Source: Affinirhizobium straminoryzae
GTDB taxonomy: Bacteria; Pseudomonadota; Alphaproteobacteria; Rhizobiales; Rhizobiaceae
DNA: 64,000 nt
Direction of reading: 5' to 3'
NCBI RefSeq assembly: GCF_007004135.1
Contig: NZ_VJMG01000021.1
Span: 1 to 64,000, forward strand
Position 1 is the first letter of the stretch; the number at the start of each line of letters is the position of its first letter. This document shows positions 44,286 through 52,651 of this stretch, in pieces. The notes below the pieces were generated by a model. It was not told the DNA's origin. It worked only from the letters and a program-made list of their open reading frames with translations, and did no database searches. Position numbers and translations under genes: made by a program.

Positions 44286-45245
44286 ATGACCACGTCTCTT
44301 GCCCCGCACATGGACCCGAAGCGCTCCTTTCAGGCGCTGATCCTGACGCTGCACAATTACTGGGCCGACAAGGGCTGCGCGGTGCTGCAGCCCTATGACA
44401 TGGAAGTGGGCGCCGGCACCTTTCATCCGGCCACCACGCTGCGCGCGCTTGGGCCCAAGCCGTGGAAGGCTGCCTATGTGCAGCCCTCGCGCCGTCCGTC
44501 CGATGGTCGCTACGGCGAAAATCCGAACCGGTTGCAGCACTACTACCAGTATCAGGTGATCCTGAAGCCGAACCCGTCCAACCTGCAGGAGCTTTATCTC
44601 GGCTCGCTCGCCGCCATCGGCCTCGATCCGCTGCTGCACGACATCCGGTTTGTCGAGGACGACTGGGAAAGCCCGACGCTCGGCGCCTGGGGCCTTGGCT
44701 GGGAATGCTGGTGCGACGGCATGGAAGTCTCGCAGTTCACTTACTTCCAGCAGGTCTGCGGCATCGAATGCTCGCCGGTCGCGGGCGAGTTGACCTATGG
44801 TCTGGAGCGTCTGGCCATGTATGTGCAGGGCGTCGACAATGTCTACGACCTCAATTTCAACGGCCGCGAGGGCGAGGAAAAGATTTCCTATGGCGACGTC
44901 TTCCTGCAGGCCGAGCAGGAATATTCCCGCCACAACTTCGAATTTGCCAATACCGAGATGCTGCTGCGCCATTTCGAGGATGCCGAGCGCGAATGTGCCG
45001 CACTTCTGGCGGCCGGCGCGCCGGGCGACAATGCCAACCAGCGCCTGCACAAGTGCGTGTTCCCGGCCTATGACCAGTGCATCAAGGCCTCCCACGTGTT
45101 CAACCTTCTCGATGCCCGCGGCGTGATCTCGGTCACGGAACGCCAGAGCTACATTCTCAGGGTTCGCACGCTCGCCAAGGCCTGTGGCGAGGCCTTCCTG
45201 CTGACCGATGCCGGCGGCATCAACATCGACAAAAGCGCGGCCTGA
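44286..45245 (+). CDS. glyQ: Glycyl-tRNA synthetase alpha subunit
   Basis: Catalytic subunit of the alpha2-beta2 class II glycyl-tRNA synthetase, 319 residues. Highly conserved segments are present: [38 protein letters not shown], and [24 protein letters not shown] 44286 was taken; ATG 44310 (MDPKRSFQ) is a possible shorter start. It works with the beta subunit encoded at 52652-54802, here about 7.4 kb away. A terminator follows. Confidence 0.95.
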   Translation: MTTSLAPHMDPKRSFQALILTLHNYWADKGCAVLQPYDMEVGAGTFHPATTLRALGPKPWKAAYVQPSRRPSDGRYGENPNRLQHYYQYQVILKPNPSNLQELYLGSLAAIGLDPLLHDIRFVEDDWESPTLGAWGLGWECWCDGMEVSQFTYFQQVCGIECSPVAGELTYGLERLAMYVQGVDNVYDLNFNGREGEEKISYGDVFLQAEQEYSRHNFEFANTEMLLRHFEDAERECAALLAAGAPGDNANQRLHKCVFPAYDQCIKASHVFNLLDARGVISVTERQSYILRVRTLAKACGEAFLLTDAGGINIDKSAA

Positions 45246-45255
45246 CGCTCGTGAG

Positions 45256-45281
45256 CCCCGGCGGGGTCCTGCCGGGGTTTT
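45256..45281 (+). terminator. Rho-independent terminator after glyQ
   Basis: A 7-bp G/C stem (CCCCGGC and complement, 8-base loop) followed by four T residues begins 11 bases after the glyQ stop and lies before the end of the convergent pentapeptide gene. Confidence 0.85.
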
Positions 45282-45285
45282 CCGT

Positions 45286-46011
45286 TCAGTCTGCGGTGAC
45301 GAGGCCGAGCGAGGCGAGCAGCGCCTCGTGCTGGTCGCGCGTCACGATCGTGGCGCGGAAGGATGCAAGCGAGGTCAGGTCGAAATCGTCGAAGCTCGCA
45401 TGCGAAAGATCCGCATGGTCGAGCGTTGCTCCGGCAAGATCGATGTTGTGGAGGCTCGAGCCGCGAAAGCTGGCATGCCGCAGATTGCTGCCCGAAAGCG
45501 AGCAGTCGCGCAGATCGGAGCTTTCGAACACGCTTTCCTGAAAATCCGCAGCGGCGAAAACGGCATATTGCAGCTTGCATTTCATAAACTGCACGCCGCC
45601 GGCGATCACCTGCGTGCGGATCTTGCGCTGCGTGTCGAGATCGAGTTTCGCGCCTGAAAGCGCGCAGTCGGCAAAGGCAGTCAGATAGGCTGTGCTGCCG
45701 ATCATGGTGTTGAGGCTGAGATTGCTGCGGCGGATCTCTGCCTTGGAGAGATCGCAATAGCGCCACTGTGTGCCGGTCTCGCCCTCCGAGAAAATGCAGT
45801 CCTCGATCACGCTGTCGCGAAAGCTGCAATGCTCGAAGATGCAGCCCACGAATTTCACACGGCGAAGTATCGCCTCGTCGAAACGACAGTTGGAAAACCG
45901 GCAGGCGCGAAATTCCGCCTCGCAGAGGTCGGCCTCCTGCAGTTCCTCCCCGTCAAAGCGCATGCCGCTGACAGGCTCCCTGTTTCGGATGGCATCGAGC
46001 AGTGCCTGCAT
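45286..46011 (-). CDS. Pentapeptide repeat protein
   Basis: A 241-residue protein made of A(D/N)LxX-type pentapeptide repeats forming a right-handed quadrilateral beta-helix, e.g. CEAEFRACRFSNCRFDEAIL and DLRDCSLSGSNLRHASFRGS, broken in the middle by QWRYCDLSKAEIRR and a short break near 130. There is no signal peptide. Some members (Qnr, MfpA) mimic DNA and protect gyrase, but most are of unknown function. It is convergent with glyQ and separate from the receiver gene 64 bases upstream. Confidence 0.82.
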   Translation of the reverse strand: MQALLDAIRNREPVSGMRFDGEELQEADLCEAEFRACRFSNCRFDEAILRRVKFVGCIFEHCSFRDSVIEDCIFSEGETGTQWRYCDLSKAEIRRSNLSLNTMIGSTAYLTAFADCALSGAKLDLDTQRKIRTQVIAGGVQFMKCKLQYAVFAAADFQESVFESSDLRDCSLSGSNLRHASFRGSSLHNIDLAGATLDHADLSHASFDDFDLTSLASFRATIVTRDQHEALLASLGLVTAD

Positions 46012-46075
46012 CCCCGTCTCCTCCGTTCCCTGCCTTCATAGCGGAACGGGAGGCGGCATGTCACGGACTGGCTCT

Positions 46076-46477
46076 TCAGAACTCCAGCCCGGCCGCCACG
46101 CGATTTTCGATGCGCACCACCAGCCCGTGGATCTTGGCCATCAGCACGTCGAAATCGATCGGCTTGGTGAGATAGCTTTCGGCGCCGGCGCCAAGGCCCT
46201 CGATCATCTTCTCGCGGTCGGCCAGCGCGGTCAGGAAAATGAAGGGCATGTTGGAGAATTGCGGATAGTTGATCTGCAACTCGCCCAGCATGGCAATGCC
46301 GTCCATCTCCGGCATGGTGATGTCGGAGATCACGATGTCCGGGCGCTGCTCCAGGATCGTCTCCAGGCCTTCCTTGCCGTTTTCCGCCTGCAGCACATGC
46401 ATGCCGGCCTCTTCCAGTTCCTCCACGATCAGTTCGCGGACGTCTTTTTCGTCTTCAACGCACAGAACGGTGATCAT
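46076..46477 (-). CDS. Single-domain response regulator (CheY-like)
   Basis: A 133-residue stand-alone receiver: acidic pair in CVEDEKD, phospho-acceptor Asp52 in IVISDITMPEMDG, Thr83 in FLTALADRE and Lys105 in SYLTKPIDF. All switch residues are present and no output domain follows. It lies 62 bases downstream of the histidine kinase gene on the same strand, so the two likely form one operon and phosphorelay; the final output is unknown. Confidence 0.92.
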   Translation of the reverse strand: MITVLCVEDEKDVRELIVEELEEAGMHVLQAENGKEGLETILEQRPDIVISDITMPEMDGIAMLGELQINYPQFSNMPFIFLTALADREKMIEGLGAGAESYLTKPIDFDVLMAKIHGLVVRIENRVAAGLEF

Positions 46478-46539
46478 CTGCTTTTCCTTTGCGTGTGGTT
46501 GGCTTCAGTCTGTCACGTCTTGAGTCTGGCGGTTGCTGT

Positions 46540-48552
46540 TCAGAGTGCCTTCTCCTCCAGTTGCAGGCTGGTGCCCACCGTGACCGGACCGCGGATCGGC
46601 AGCCGGATGGTGAAGGTGGAGCCATGCCCGCGCCGGCTTTGCAGGACGATATCGCCGCCATGCAGCGTCACCACCTGCTTGACCAGCGAGAGCCCGATGC
46701 CGGTGCCGGCAATGCCGGTGGAGGTGCGGGCGCGGAAATAGGGCTGGAACAGCTTCGGAATGTCGTCCGCATCGATACCGACGCCCTGATCCTGCACCGA
46801 AATCATTGCGAATTCCCCCTCGCGCCAGCCGCGGATCGTCACGTCGGGCGCGCGTGGCGCGTATTTCACGGCATTGCCGAGCAGGTTGGTCACCACCTGC
46901 GAGATCGCCAGCGCATCGCAGCGGATTACATCCGGCAGATCCTCCAGAAAGCCCTGGAAGCGATGGTTCTGGGAAAACATCCGCTGGCGGTGGATGGCCT
47001 GCTCGATCAGTTTCTTCAGCGAACAGTCGACCAGCGTCAGTTCCATGCGGCCGGTATCGATGCGGCCGGCCGAAAGAATGCTCTCCATCAGGTCCACCAT
47101 GCGCATCACGGCGGCGCGGATCTGGTGCGTCTTGTCGACCAGGAAGTCCGGTTCGATGCCGCCCTTCTTGCGCATCAGCCGCTGGGCCGCACCGTCGATG
47201 ATGGCAAGCGGCGTGCGGAATTCGTGGCTGGTCATCGCCACGAACTGGCGCTGCATGGCATTGATGGTCTTTTCCTGTTTCAGCGCCTCTTCCAGTGCAG
47301 CTGCCTGCGCGGCGATCTCGGCCGTGCGCTGGCGCACGGTCGCCTCCAGCTCGTCGCGGTCCCGGATCAGTTCCTTTTCTGCGCGCTTGCGCAGCGTGAT
47401 GTCGGTGTAGCTCAGCACATAGCCGCCGCCGCTCAAGGGTTCGGAGCGCACCGCCAGCACCTTGCCGCTCGCCCGTTCGCGCTCGAAACTGTAGGGAAGG
47501 CCGAGTTCGGCCTGCTCCACCCGCTCGCGCACCATGGCCTCCACGTTGCCATCGCCATATTCGCCACGCGTCGCGTTGTAGCGCAGGATGTCCTCGAAGC
47601 GGGAACCGGGCGGAAACTGCTCGGGCGGAATGTTCATGAGGTCGTAAAGCCGGCGGTTCGCCATCAAAAGGCGCGAGCGCTTGTCGAACACGCCGATGCC
47701 GCCGGGAATGGCGTCGAACACCTGTTCCAGCAGGCCGAAGGCCTTGCGCTGGTCGGCGGTCGTCACCGCCACCTCGGCATAGAAGTCGCCTTCGTCGCTG
47801 CGGATGCGCCAGGCCTGCACCTTGACGGGATAGACGGTGCCGTTGCGCCGCCGGTGGCGGGCGTCGAAGCAGATGCTGGTGCAACGGCCGCTCAGCAGCG
47901 GTTCGATCTGGGCCCGGTAGGCGGCCTCGCTCATATCCACCTTCAGCGCCGCCGGTGTCATCCGCGACAGGGTTTCCAGGCTGTGGCCGGTGCGGATGCT
48001 GGCCGTGTGGTTGGCCCGCACGATGGCAAGGCTCAGCGGATCGAAGATGTAGATCTCGTCGGTAGAGAGTTCGACGAGATCGATCAGGGTGCCGCTCGGG
48101 CCGCCGCGATTGATGATGATGCGGGCGATCTCCTGCGCCAGCGCCATCAGGATGGTCTGCTTCTGTGCGCTCATGCGCTTGGCGGTGCGGCCGAAGAACA
48201 GCGCGCTGCCGATGCTGCGTTCGCCCTCGCCGATGACCAGGGGCACCGGGTAGAAGCTGGCGCGGCCAAAGCCCTGCGGAAAACTGTCGCTGATGTTTTC
48301 GGGATCAATGACGAGGGGAAAGATCAGATCATCGCTGTGGCGATGGTAGAGCAGCCGATGGCCTTCCTGGCCGCATTCGCCGATGTAAAGGGCCGCGCTC
48401 GGTGCCAGATCGAGGTCGGAAAGCCCGGTGATGATGTCGGTGATCTCGTTGAGGATGTCCACCAGGCGGCGATTGGCGGTCGCGGCCCTCAGAATGTCAC
48501 GGCAGGCCAGGAGGGCCCAGGGTGGCAGCTTGGTCCAGGTCTTTTGCGGCAT
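46540..48552 (-). CDS. PAS-containing sensor histidine kinase
   Basis: Cytosolic histidine kinase, 670 residues, with no transmembrane segment. Residues ~1-150 form a GAF-like region (LYIGECGQEGHRLLYHR), followed by two PAS domains (about 170-280 and 300-410; GGIGVFDKRSRLLMANRRLY of PAS_7 type), a coiled coil (RQRTAEIAAQAAALEEALKQ), HisKA with His443 in SHEFRTPL, and HATPase_c with GNAVKYAP, DQGVGID and GTGIGLSLV. It lacks a receiver domain; the downstream CheY-like protein is the likely partner. ATG 48552 has GGAGA 6 bases upstream; GTG 48621 lacks homology. Confidence 0.9.
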   Translation of the reverse strand: MPQKTWTKLPPWALLACRDILRAATANRRLVDILNEITDIITGLSDLDLAPSAALYIGECGQEGHRLLYHRHSDDLIFPLVIDPENISDSFPQGFGRASFYPVPLVIGEGERSIGSALFFGRTAKRMSAQKQTILMALAQEIARIIINRGGPSGTLIDLVELSTDEIYIFDPLSLAIVRANHTASIRTGHSLETLSRMTPAALKVDMSEAAYRAQIEPLLSGRCTSICFDARHRRRNGTVYPVKVQAWRIRSDEGDFYAEVAVTTADQRKAFGLLEQVFDAIPGGIGVFDKRSRLLMANRRLYDLMNIPPEQFPPGSRFEDILRYNATRGEYGDGNVEAMVRERVEQAELGLPYSFERERASGKVLAVRSEPLSGGGYVLSYTDITLRKRAEKELIRDRDELEATVRQRTAEIAAQAAALEEALKQEKTINAMQRQFVAMTSHEFRTPLAIIDGAAQRLMRKKGGIEPDFLVDKTHQIRAAVMRMVDLMESILSAGRIDTGRMELTLVDCSLKKLIEQAIHRQRMFSQNHRFQGFLEDLPDVIRCDALAISQVVTNLLGNAVKYAPRAPDVTIRGWREGEFAMISVQDQGVGIDADDIPKLFQPYFRARTSTGIAGTGIGLSLVKQVVTLHGGDIVLQSRRGHGSTFTIRLPIRGPVTVGTSLQLEEKAL

Positions 48553-48750
48553 GCCAGTCTCCGCGATGATTGTCCCGAAATCTGATGCTACTGCCTCGGA
48601 CTTAACTTGACGCGCACGCAAAAGGTTACATTTGAAGGAGGGGGGTTACGAAAGGTTAAGGTCTTGGAGGCGTCGGGGCTGCCGAACGGGCATGACACGC
48701 CCTATCGAAAGCAGTAGGGTTCAGCCGCCCAAGAATGAGGGGGAAATGTC

Positions 48751-49302
48751 ATGTATATTGCACTCGCCGTCCTGGCGGTTGCCGTGCTCTACGTCATCTT
48801 TACTTACAATGGTCTCGTGTCGTCGCGTCAGATGGTGGAGGAGGCGTGGTCGGGCATCGACGTGCAGCTGAAGCGCCGCGCCGATCTGATCCCGAACCTG
48901 ATCGAGACCGTGAAGGGATATGCCAATCACGAGAAAACCACGCTGCAGGCCGTGGTGGACCTGCGCAACAGGGCCCAGGCCGTGCCCGCCGGCGATGTGG
49001 CCGGCCGCATCCAGGCCGAAAGCCTGCTGGGGCAGGCGCTTGGCCGGCTGCTGGCCGTGTCTGAATCCTACCCGGACTTGAAGGCGAACGAGAATTTCGC
49101 CGAACTGCAGCGTGCGCTGGAGCGGGTGGAGGGCGAGATCCAGATGTCCCGCCGCTATTACAACGGTGCCGCCCGCGCGCTGAACGTGAAGGTGGAAAGT
49201 TTTCCCTCCAATCTGATTGCCGGCCAGTTCGGTTTCGGCAAGAAGCCCTATTTCGAGATTGCCAACGAGGCGGACCGTGCGGTACCGACCGTCAGGTTCT
49301 GA
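48751..49302 (+). CDS. lemA: LemA family protein
   Basis: A 183-residue membrane-anchored protein: one N-terminal transmembrane helix (IALAVLAVAVLYVIFTYNGLV) followed by a helical LemA domain (SRQMVEEAWSGIDVQLKRRADLIPNLIETVK and SRRYYNGAARALNVKVESFPSNLIA). The function is unknown. Family members commonly lie next to DUF2207/TPM-type membrane proteins. Here an AroA-like gene separates it from the DUF2207 gene, all in one run towards glyS. Confidence 0.92.
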   Translation: MYIALAVLAVAVLYVIFTYNGLVSSRQMVEEAWSGIDVQLKRRADLIPNLIETVKGYANHEKTTLQAVVDLRNRAQAVPAGDVAGRIQAESLLGQALGRLLAVSESYPDLKANENFAELQRALERVEGEIQMSRRYYNGAARALNVKVESFPSNLIAGQFGFGKKPYFEIANEADRAVPTVRF

Positions 49303-49338
49303 TGTTTTTCGCGCCGCCCGGCGCCAGCCGAGATCGAC

Positions 49339-50610
49339 ATGACCACCACTGACAAACTGACCATGCACCCGGTGACCGCGCCCCTGAAGGGCCGTGTCAG
49401 CCCGCCGGGTTCCAAGTCCATCACCAACCGCGCCCTGCTGCTGGCCGGTCTTGCCCGCGGCACCAGCCGCCTGACGGGCGCGCTGAAGAGCGATGACACC
49501 CGCTACATGGCGGAGGCGCTGCGCGCCATGGGCGTGACGGTGGAAGAACCGGATGCGACCACCTTCGTGGTGACGGGCACCGGCGAACTGAAGGCGCCCG
49601 CCGCGCCGCTCTTCCTCGGCAATGCCGGCACCGCGACCCGTTTCCTCACGGCGGCCGTCGCCAGCGTTGACGGCACCGTGGTGGTCGATGGCGACGAGCA
49701 CATGCGCAAGCGGCCGATCGGCCCGCTGGTCGTTGCCCTGCGCTCGCTCGGCATTGCGGCGGATGCGCCGACCGGCTGCCCGCCGGTGACGGTCAAGGGC
49801 AATGGCCATTTCGGCACCGGCCGCGTCGAGATCGATGCGAACCTCTCCAGCCAGTATGTGTCGGCTCTGCTGATGGCCGCGCCGCTCGCACCGAAGGGCG
49901 CGAACCGGCCCGTCACGATTGCGCTCAGCGGCGCCGAGATCGGCGCGCGCGGCTATGTGGATCTGACGCTGGATGCCATGCGGGCCTTCGGCGCCAGGGT
50001 GGAGCAACTGGATGCGGCCAACTGGAAGGTCGAGCCGACCGGCTATACCGCGACCGATTTCCACATCGAGCCGGATGCCTCCGCCGCCACCTATCTGTGG
50101 GGCGCCGAAGTGCTGACGGGCGGCGCGATCGATATCGGCACGCCGGCCGCCGCGTTTACCCAGCCCGATGCCCGCGCCCATGCGGTGATTTCCGCCTTCC
50201 CGCACATGCCGGCCGTGATCGACGGCAGCCAGATGCAGGATGCGATCCCGACGATTGCGGTGCTGGCCGCCTTCAACGAGACGCCCGTGCGTTTCGTCGG
50301 GATATCCAATCTGCGCGTCAAGGAATGCGACCGCATCCGGGCGCTCTCCACCGGCCTGAATAACATTCGCGCGGGGCTGGCAACGGAGGAGGGTGATGAC
50401 CTCTTGGTTGCGTCCGATCCGGGGCTTGCCGGCCAGCATCTGCCGGCCGAGATCGACACCTTCGCCGATCATCGCATCGCCATGAGCTTTGCGCTGGCCG
50501 GCCTCAAGATCGACGGCATCACCATTCTCGATCCGGCCTGTGTCGGCAAGACCTATCCCCAGTACTGGGATGCGCTTGCCTCGCTCGGCGTCGGCTTCGA
50601 CCGGTCCTGA
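49339..50610 (+). CDS. aroA: 3-phosphoshikimate 1-carboxyvinyltransferase, AroA-like paralog
   Basis: EPSP synthase-family enzyme, 423 residues, cytosolic. The shikimate-3-phosphate motif GSKSITNRALLLAGLA and the phosphoenolpyruvate motif LGNAGTATRFLTA are present, as are the conserved RVKECDR and DHRIAMSFALAG segments. In the PEP motif the position of E. coli Pro101 is Phe102, as in fungal AROM proteins; Gly96 and Thr97 equivalents are kept. This differs from both the common class I and the Agrobacterium CP4-type class II sequence. Placed between lemA and DUF2207, it is probably a second EPSP synthase, the main aroA being elsewhere. A related enolpyruvyl transferase role is possible. Confidence 0.85.
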   Translation: MTTTDKLTMHPVTAPLKGRVSPPGSKSITNRALLLAGLARGTSRLTGALKSDDTRYMAEALRAMGVTVEEPDATTFVVTGTGELKAPAAPLFLGNAGTATRFLTAAVASVDGTVVVDGDEHMRKRPIGPLVVALRSLGIAADAPTGCPPVTVKGNGHFGTGRVEIDANLSSQYVSALLMAAPLAPKGANRPVTIALSGAEIGARGYVDLTLDAMRAFGARVEQLDAANWKVEPTGYTATDFHIEPDASAATYLWGAEVLTGGAIDIGTPAAAFTQPDARAHAVISAFPHMPAVIDGSQMQDAIPTIAVLAAFNETPVRFVGISNLRVKECDRIRALSTGLNNIRAGLATEEGDDLLVASDPGLAGQHLPAEIDTFADHRIAMSFALAGLKIDGITILDPACVGKTYPQYWDALASLGVGFDRS

Positions 50611-50614
50611 CGCC

Positions 50615-52549
50615 ATGCGGGCGGGGCTCTCGCAGGCAGGCTTGCTGCTCGCCCTGCTGCTGACCCTGCTTTTCGGCGCGGCGGCCGGAACGGCCGTCGC
50701 TGCCGAGATGATCGAAAGCTACCGCTCGGACATCGATCTCTCCCGTGACGGCACCGTGACCGTCACGGAGGTCATCACGGTCAATGCGGAGGGTCGCGAG
50801 ATCAGGCGCGGCATTTTTCGCGATTTTCCGCTCTTCCTGCAGGATGCCAATGGTCGCCTGCAGCGGGTCGGATTCGAGGTTCTGTCCGTTGCGCGCGACG
50901 GGGCGCCGGAAGAGTGGCATACGGAAACCATCGAGGGCGGCCTGCGCATCTTCATGGGCTCTTCCGAGCGGCTGCTCTCTCCCGGTCGCCACACCTATGA
51001 GCTGACCTATCGCACCGACCGGCAGGTGCGCTATTTCCCCGACCACGAGGAATTCTACTGGAACGTGACCGGCACCGGCTGGATCTTTCCGATCAACCGG
51101 GCCTCTGCCGTCGTCAGCCTGCCGCCAGGTGTCTCCGCCACGGACACGACGGTCTATACCGGGCGGCAGGGATCGCGCGAGAAGAATGCCCGCATCGGCA
51201 GCAGCGCGACCGCGCCGCGCTTCGAGACCATCCGTCCGCTGGGGCCCCGGGAAGGGCTCACCATCGTCATCGCTGTTCCCAAGGGCTCGATCGCGCCGCC
51301 TTCCAGGGCGCAGCAGCGCGACTGGTTCCTGCGCGACAACCTCAACCTGATCATCGGCTTCGCCGGGCTTGCGATCGTCACCCTCTATTACGTCTGGTGC
51401 TGGCGTCGCGTCGGCCGTGATCCGCCGAAGGGCGTGGTGGTGCCGCGCTGGGATGCGCCGGACGGTCTTTCGCCGGCGCTTGTGAACTACGTGCACAACA
51501 GGGGCTTCTCCGGCGCCGGATGGGAGGCGCTCTCTGCCAGCTTCATCGAACTGGCCGTCAAGGGCCATGTCACGCTGGAGGATCTCGACAGCCGCATCGT
51601 CGTGCGCCGTACCGACAGACCGCTGACGGAAACCTTGCCGGCGGGGCAGGCCGTGCTGATGCGCGATCTCGGCGGCCCCGGCAGCACCTTCGTGATCGAC
51701 AGGGATAATGGCGAGCGCGTGCAGACCGTGGCGCGCAATTTCCGCTCGGCCATCGAGAAGGAGCATCGCGGCCGCTACTACCGTCGCAATCTCGGTCCTG
51801 TGATCGGCGGGGCGTTGGTCAGCCTTCTCGTGCTCGGTGTCCTGCTCGTTTTCGGCAATGTGCACCCGGACAGCGTCGTGGCGCTCGCCGTTCCGGCTGT
51901 TGGCGGGGTGATATGGGGCCGTGCCGCGGTCAGCGCGGCCAGGGCCTTCATGCGCCGCCGCACCCTCTTCCTGCGGCTGATGGCGGCGATCGGCTTTGCC
52001 ATCGTCGGCTTTATCGCGCTGAGCGCGGCCGGCTTCTTCGCCGTCAGTATTCTCGACAGCATCGACAATGGCGAATGGCCGGTCTTCGTCTCGGTCGGTG
52101 GTCTTTTCCTCGTCAACGGGCTGTTCTTCGTGCTGATGGGGGCGCCGACGCCGCTGGGCGCCCGGCTGATGGCCGGCATCGCGGGGCTGGAACTCTATCT
52201 GACGCTGGCGGAAAGGGATCGTCTCAACATGGCCGGCGCGCCAAAGATGTCGCCGCAGCATTTCGAAACCCTGCTGCCTTATGCGGTGGCGCTCGGGGTG
52301 GAAAGGCCATGGAGCGACGCCTTCAATCGCTGGCTGGCGACGGCGGCTGCCGGGGCTGCCGCCTATCAGCCGGTCTGGTATCATGGCGGATCGATCGGCG
52401 ATTTCGGGTCCGGCATCGGCGCGTTCTCGTCCTCCATGGCCTCCAGCATTGCGTCCACCATCCCGCAAACCTCCTCGTCCTCATCCTCCGGCTTTTCCGG
52501 CGGCTCGTCCGGCGGCGGGGGCGGCGGGGGCGGGGGAGGCGGCTGGTAA
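50615..52549 (+). CDS. DUF2207 domain membrane protein with glycine-rich C-terminus
   Basis: A 644-residue inner-membrane protein. A signal peptide (LLLALLLTLLFGAAAGTAVA) leads to a periplasmic DUF2207 domain (IESYRSDIDLSRDGTVTVTE, REIRRGIFRDFPLF), one transmembrane helix near 250 (LIIGFAGLAIVTLYYVW), a cytosolic part and two to four more helices (about 400-520). It ends in a Ser/Gly-rich tail with a run of glycines and GGW, as is usual for the family. It starts 4 bases after the AroA-like stop. The function is unknown; pairing with LemA is common. Confidence 0.9.
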   Translation: MRAGLSQAGLLLALLLTLLFGAAAGTAVAAEMIESYRSDIDLSRDGTVTVTEVITVNAEGREIRRGIFRDFPLFLQDANGRLQRVGFEVLSVARDGAPEEWHTETIEGGLRIFMGSSERLLSPGRHTYELTYRTDRQVRYFPDHEEFYWNVTGTGWIFPINRASAVVSLPPGVSATDTTVYTGRQGSREKNARIGSSATAPRFETIRPLGPREGLTIVIAVPKGSIAPPSRAQQRDWFLRDNLNLIIGFAGLAIVTLYYVWCWRRVGRDPPKGVVVPRWDAPDGLSPALVNYVHNRGFSGAGWEALSASFIELAVKGHVTLEDLDSRIVVRRTDRPLTETLPAGQAVLMRDLGGPGSTFVIDRDNGERVQTVARNFRSAIEKEHRGRYYRRNLGPVIGGALVSLLVLGVLLVFGNVHPDSVVALAVPAVGGVIWGRAAVSAARAFMRRRTLFLRLMAAIGFAIVGFIALSAAGFFAVSILDSIDNGEWPVFVSVGGLFLVNGLFFVLMGAPTPLGARLMAGIAGLELYLTLAERDRLNMAGAPKMSPQHFETLLPYAVALGVERPWSDAFNRWLATAAAGAAAYQPVWYHGGSIGDFGSGIGAFSSSMASSIASTIPQTSSSSSSGFSGGSSGGGGGGGGGGGW

Positions 52550-52651
52550 GTCGTCATTGTCCCATCAGCGCACTCGGCTTTTCGAGTGACAAGCGCCGTC
52601 TGGCTTGCTAAGTCCGCCGCAGCCTGAACAACCAGCAAAAAGCCAATTTCC

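Noticed and set aside
46489..48585. 698-codon frame antisense to the histidine kinase
   Set aside because: Shadow of the kinase gene, whose catalytic motifs are intact on the other strand.
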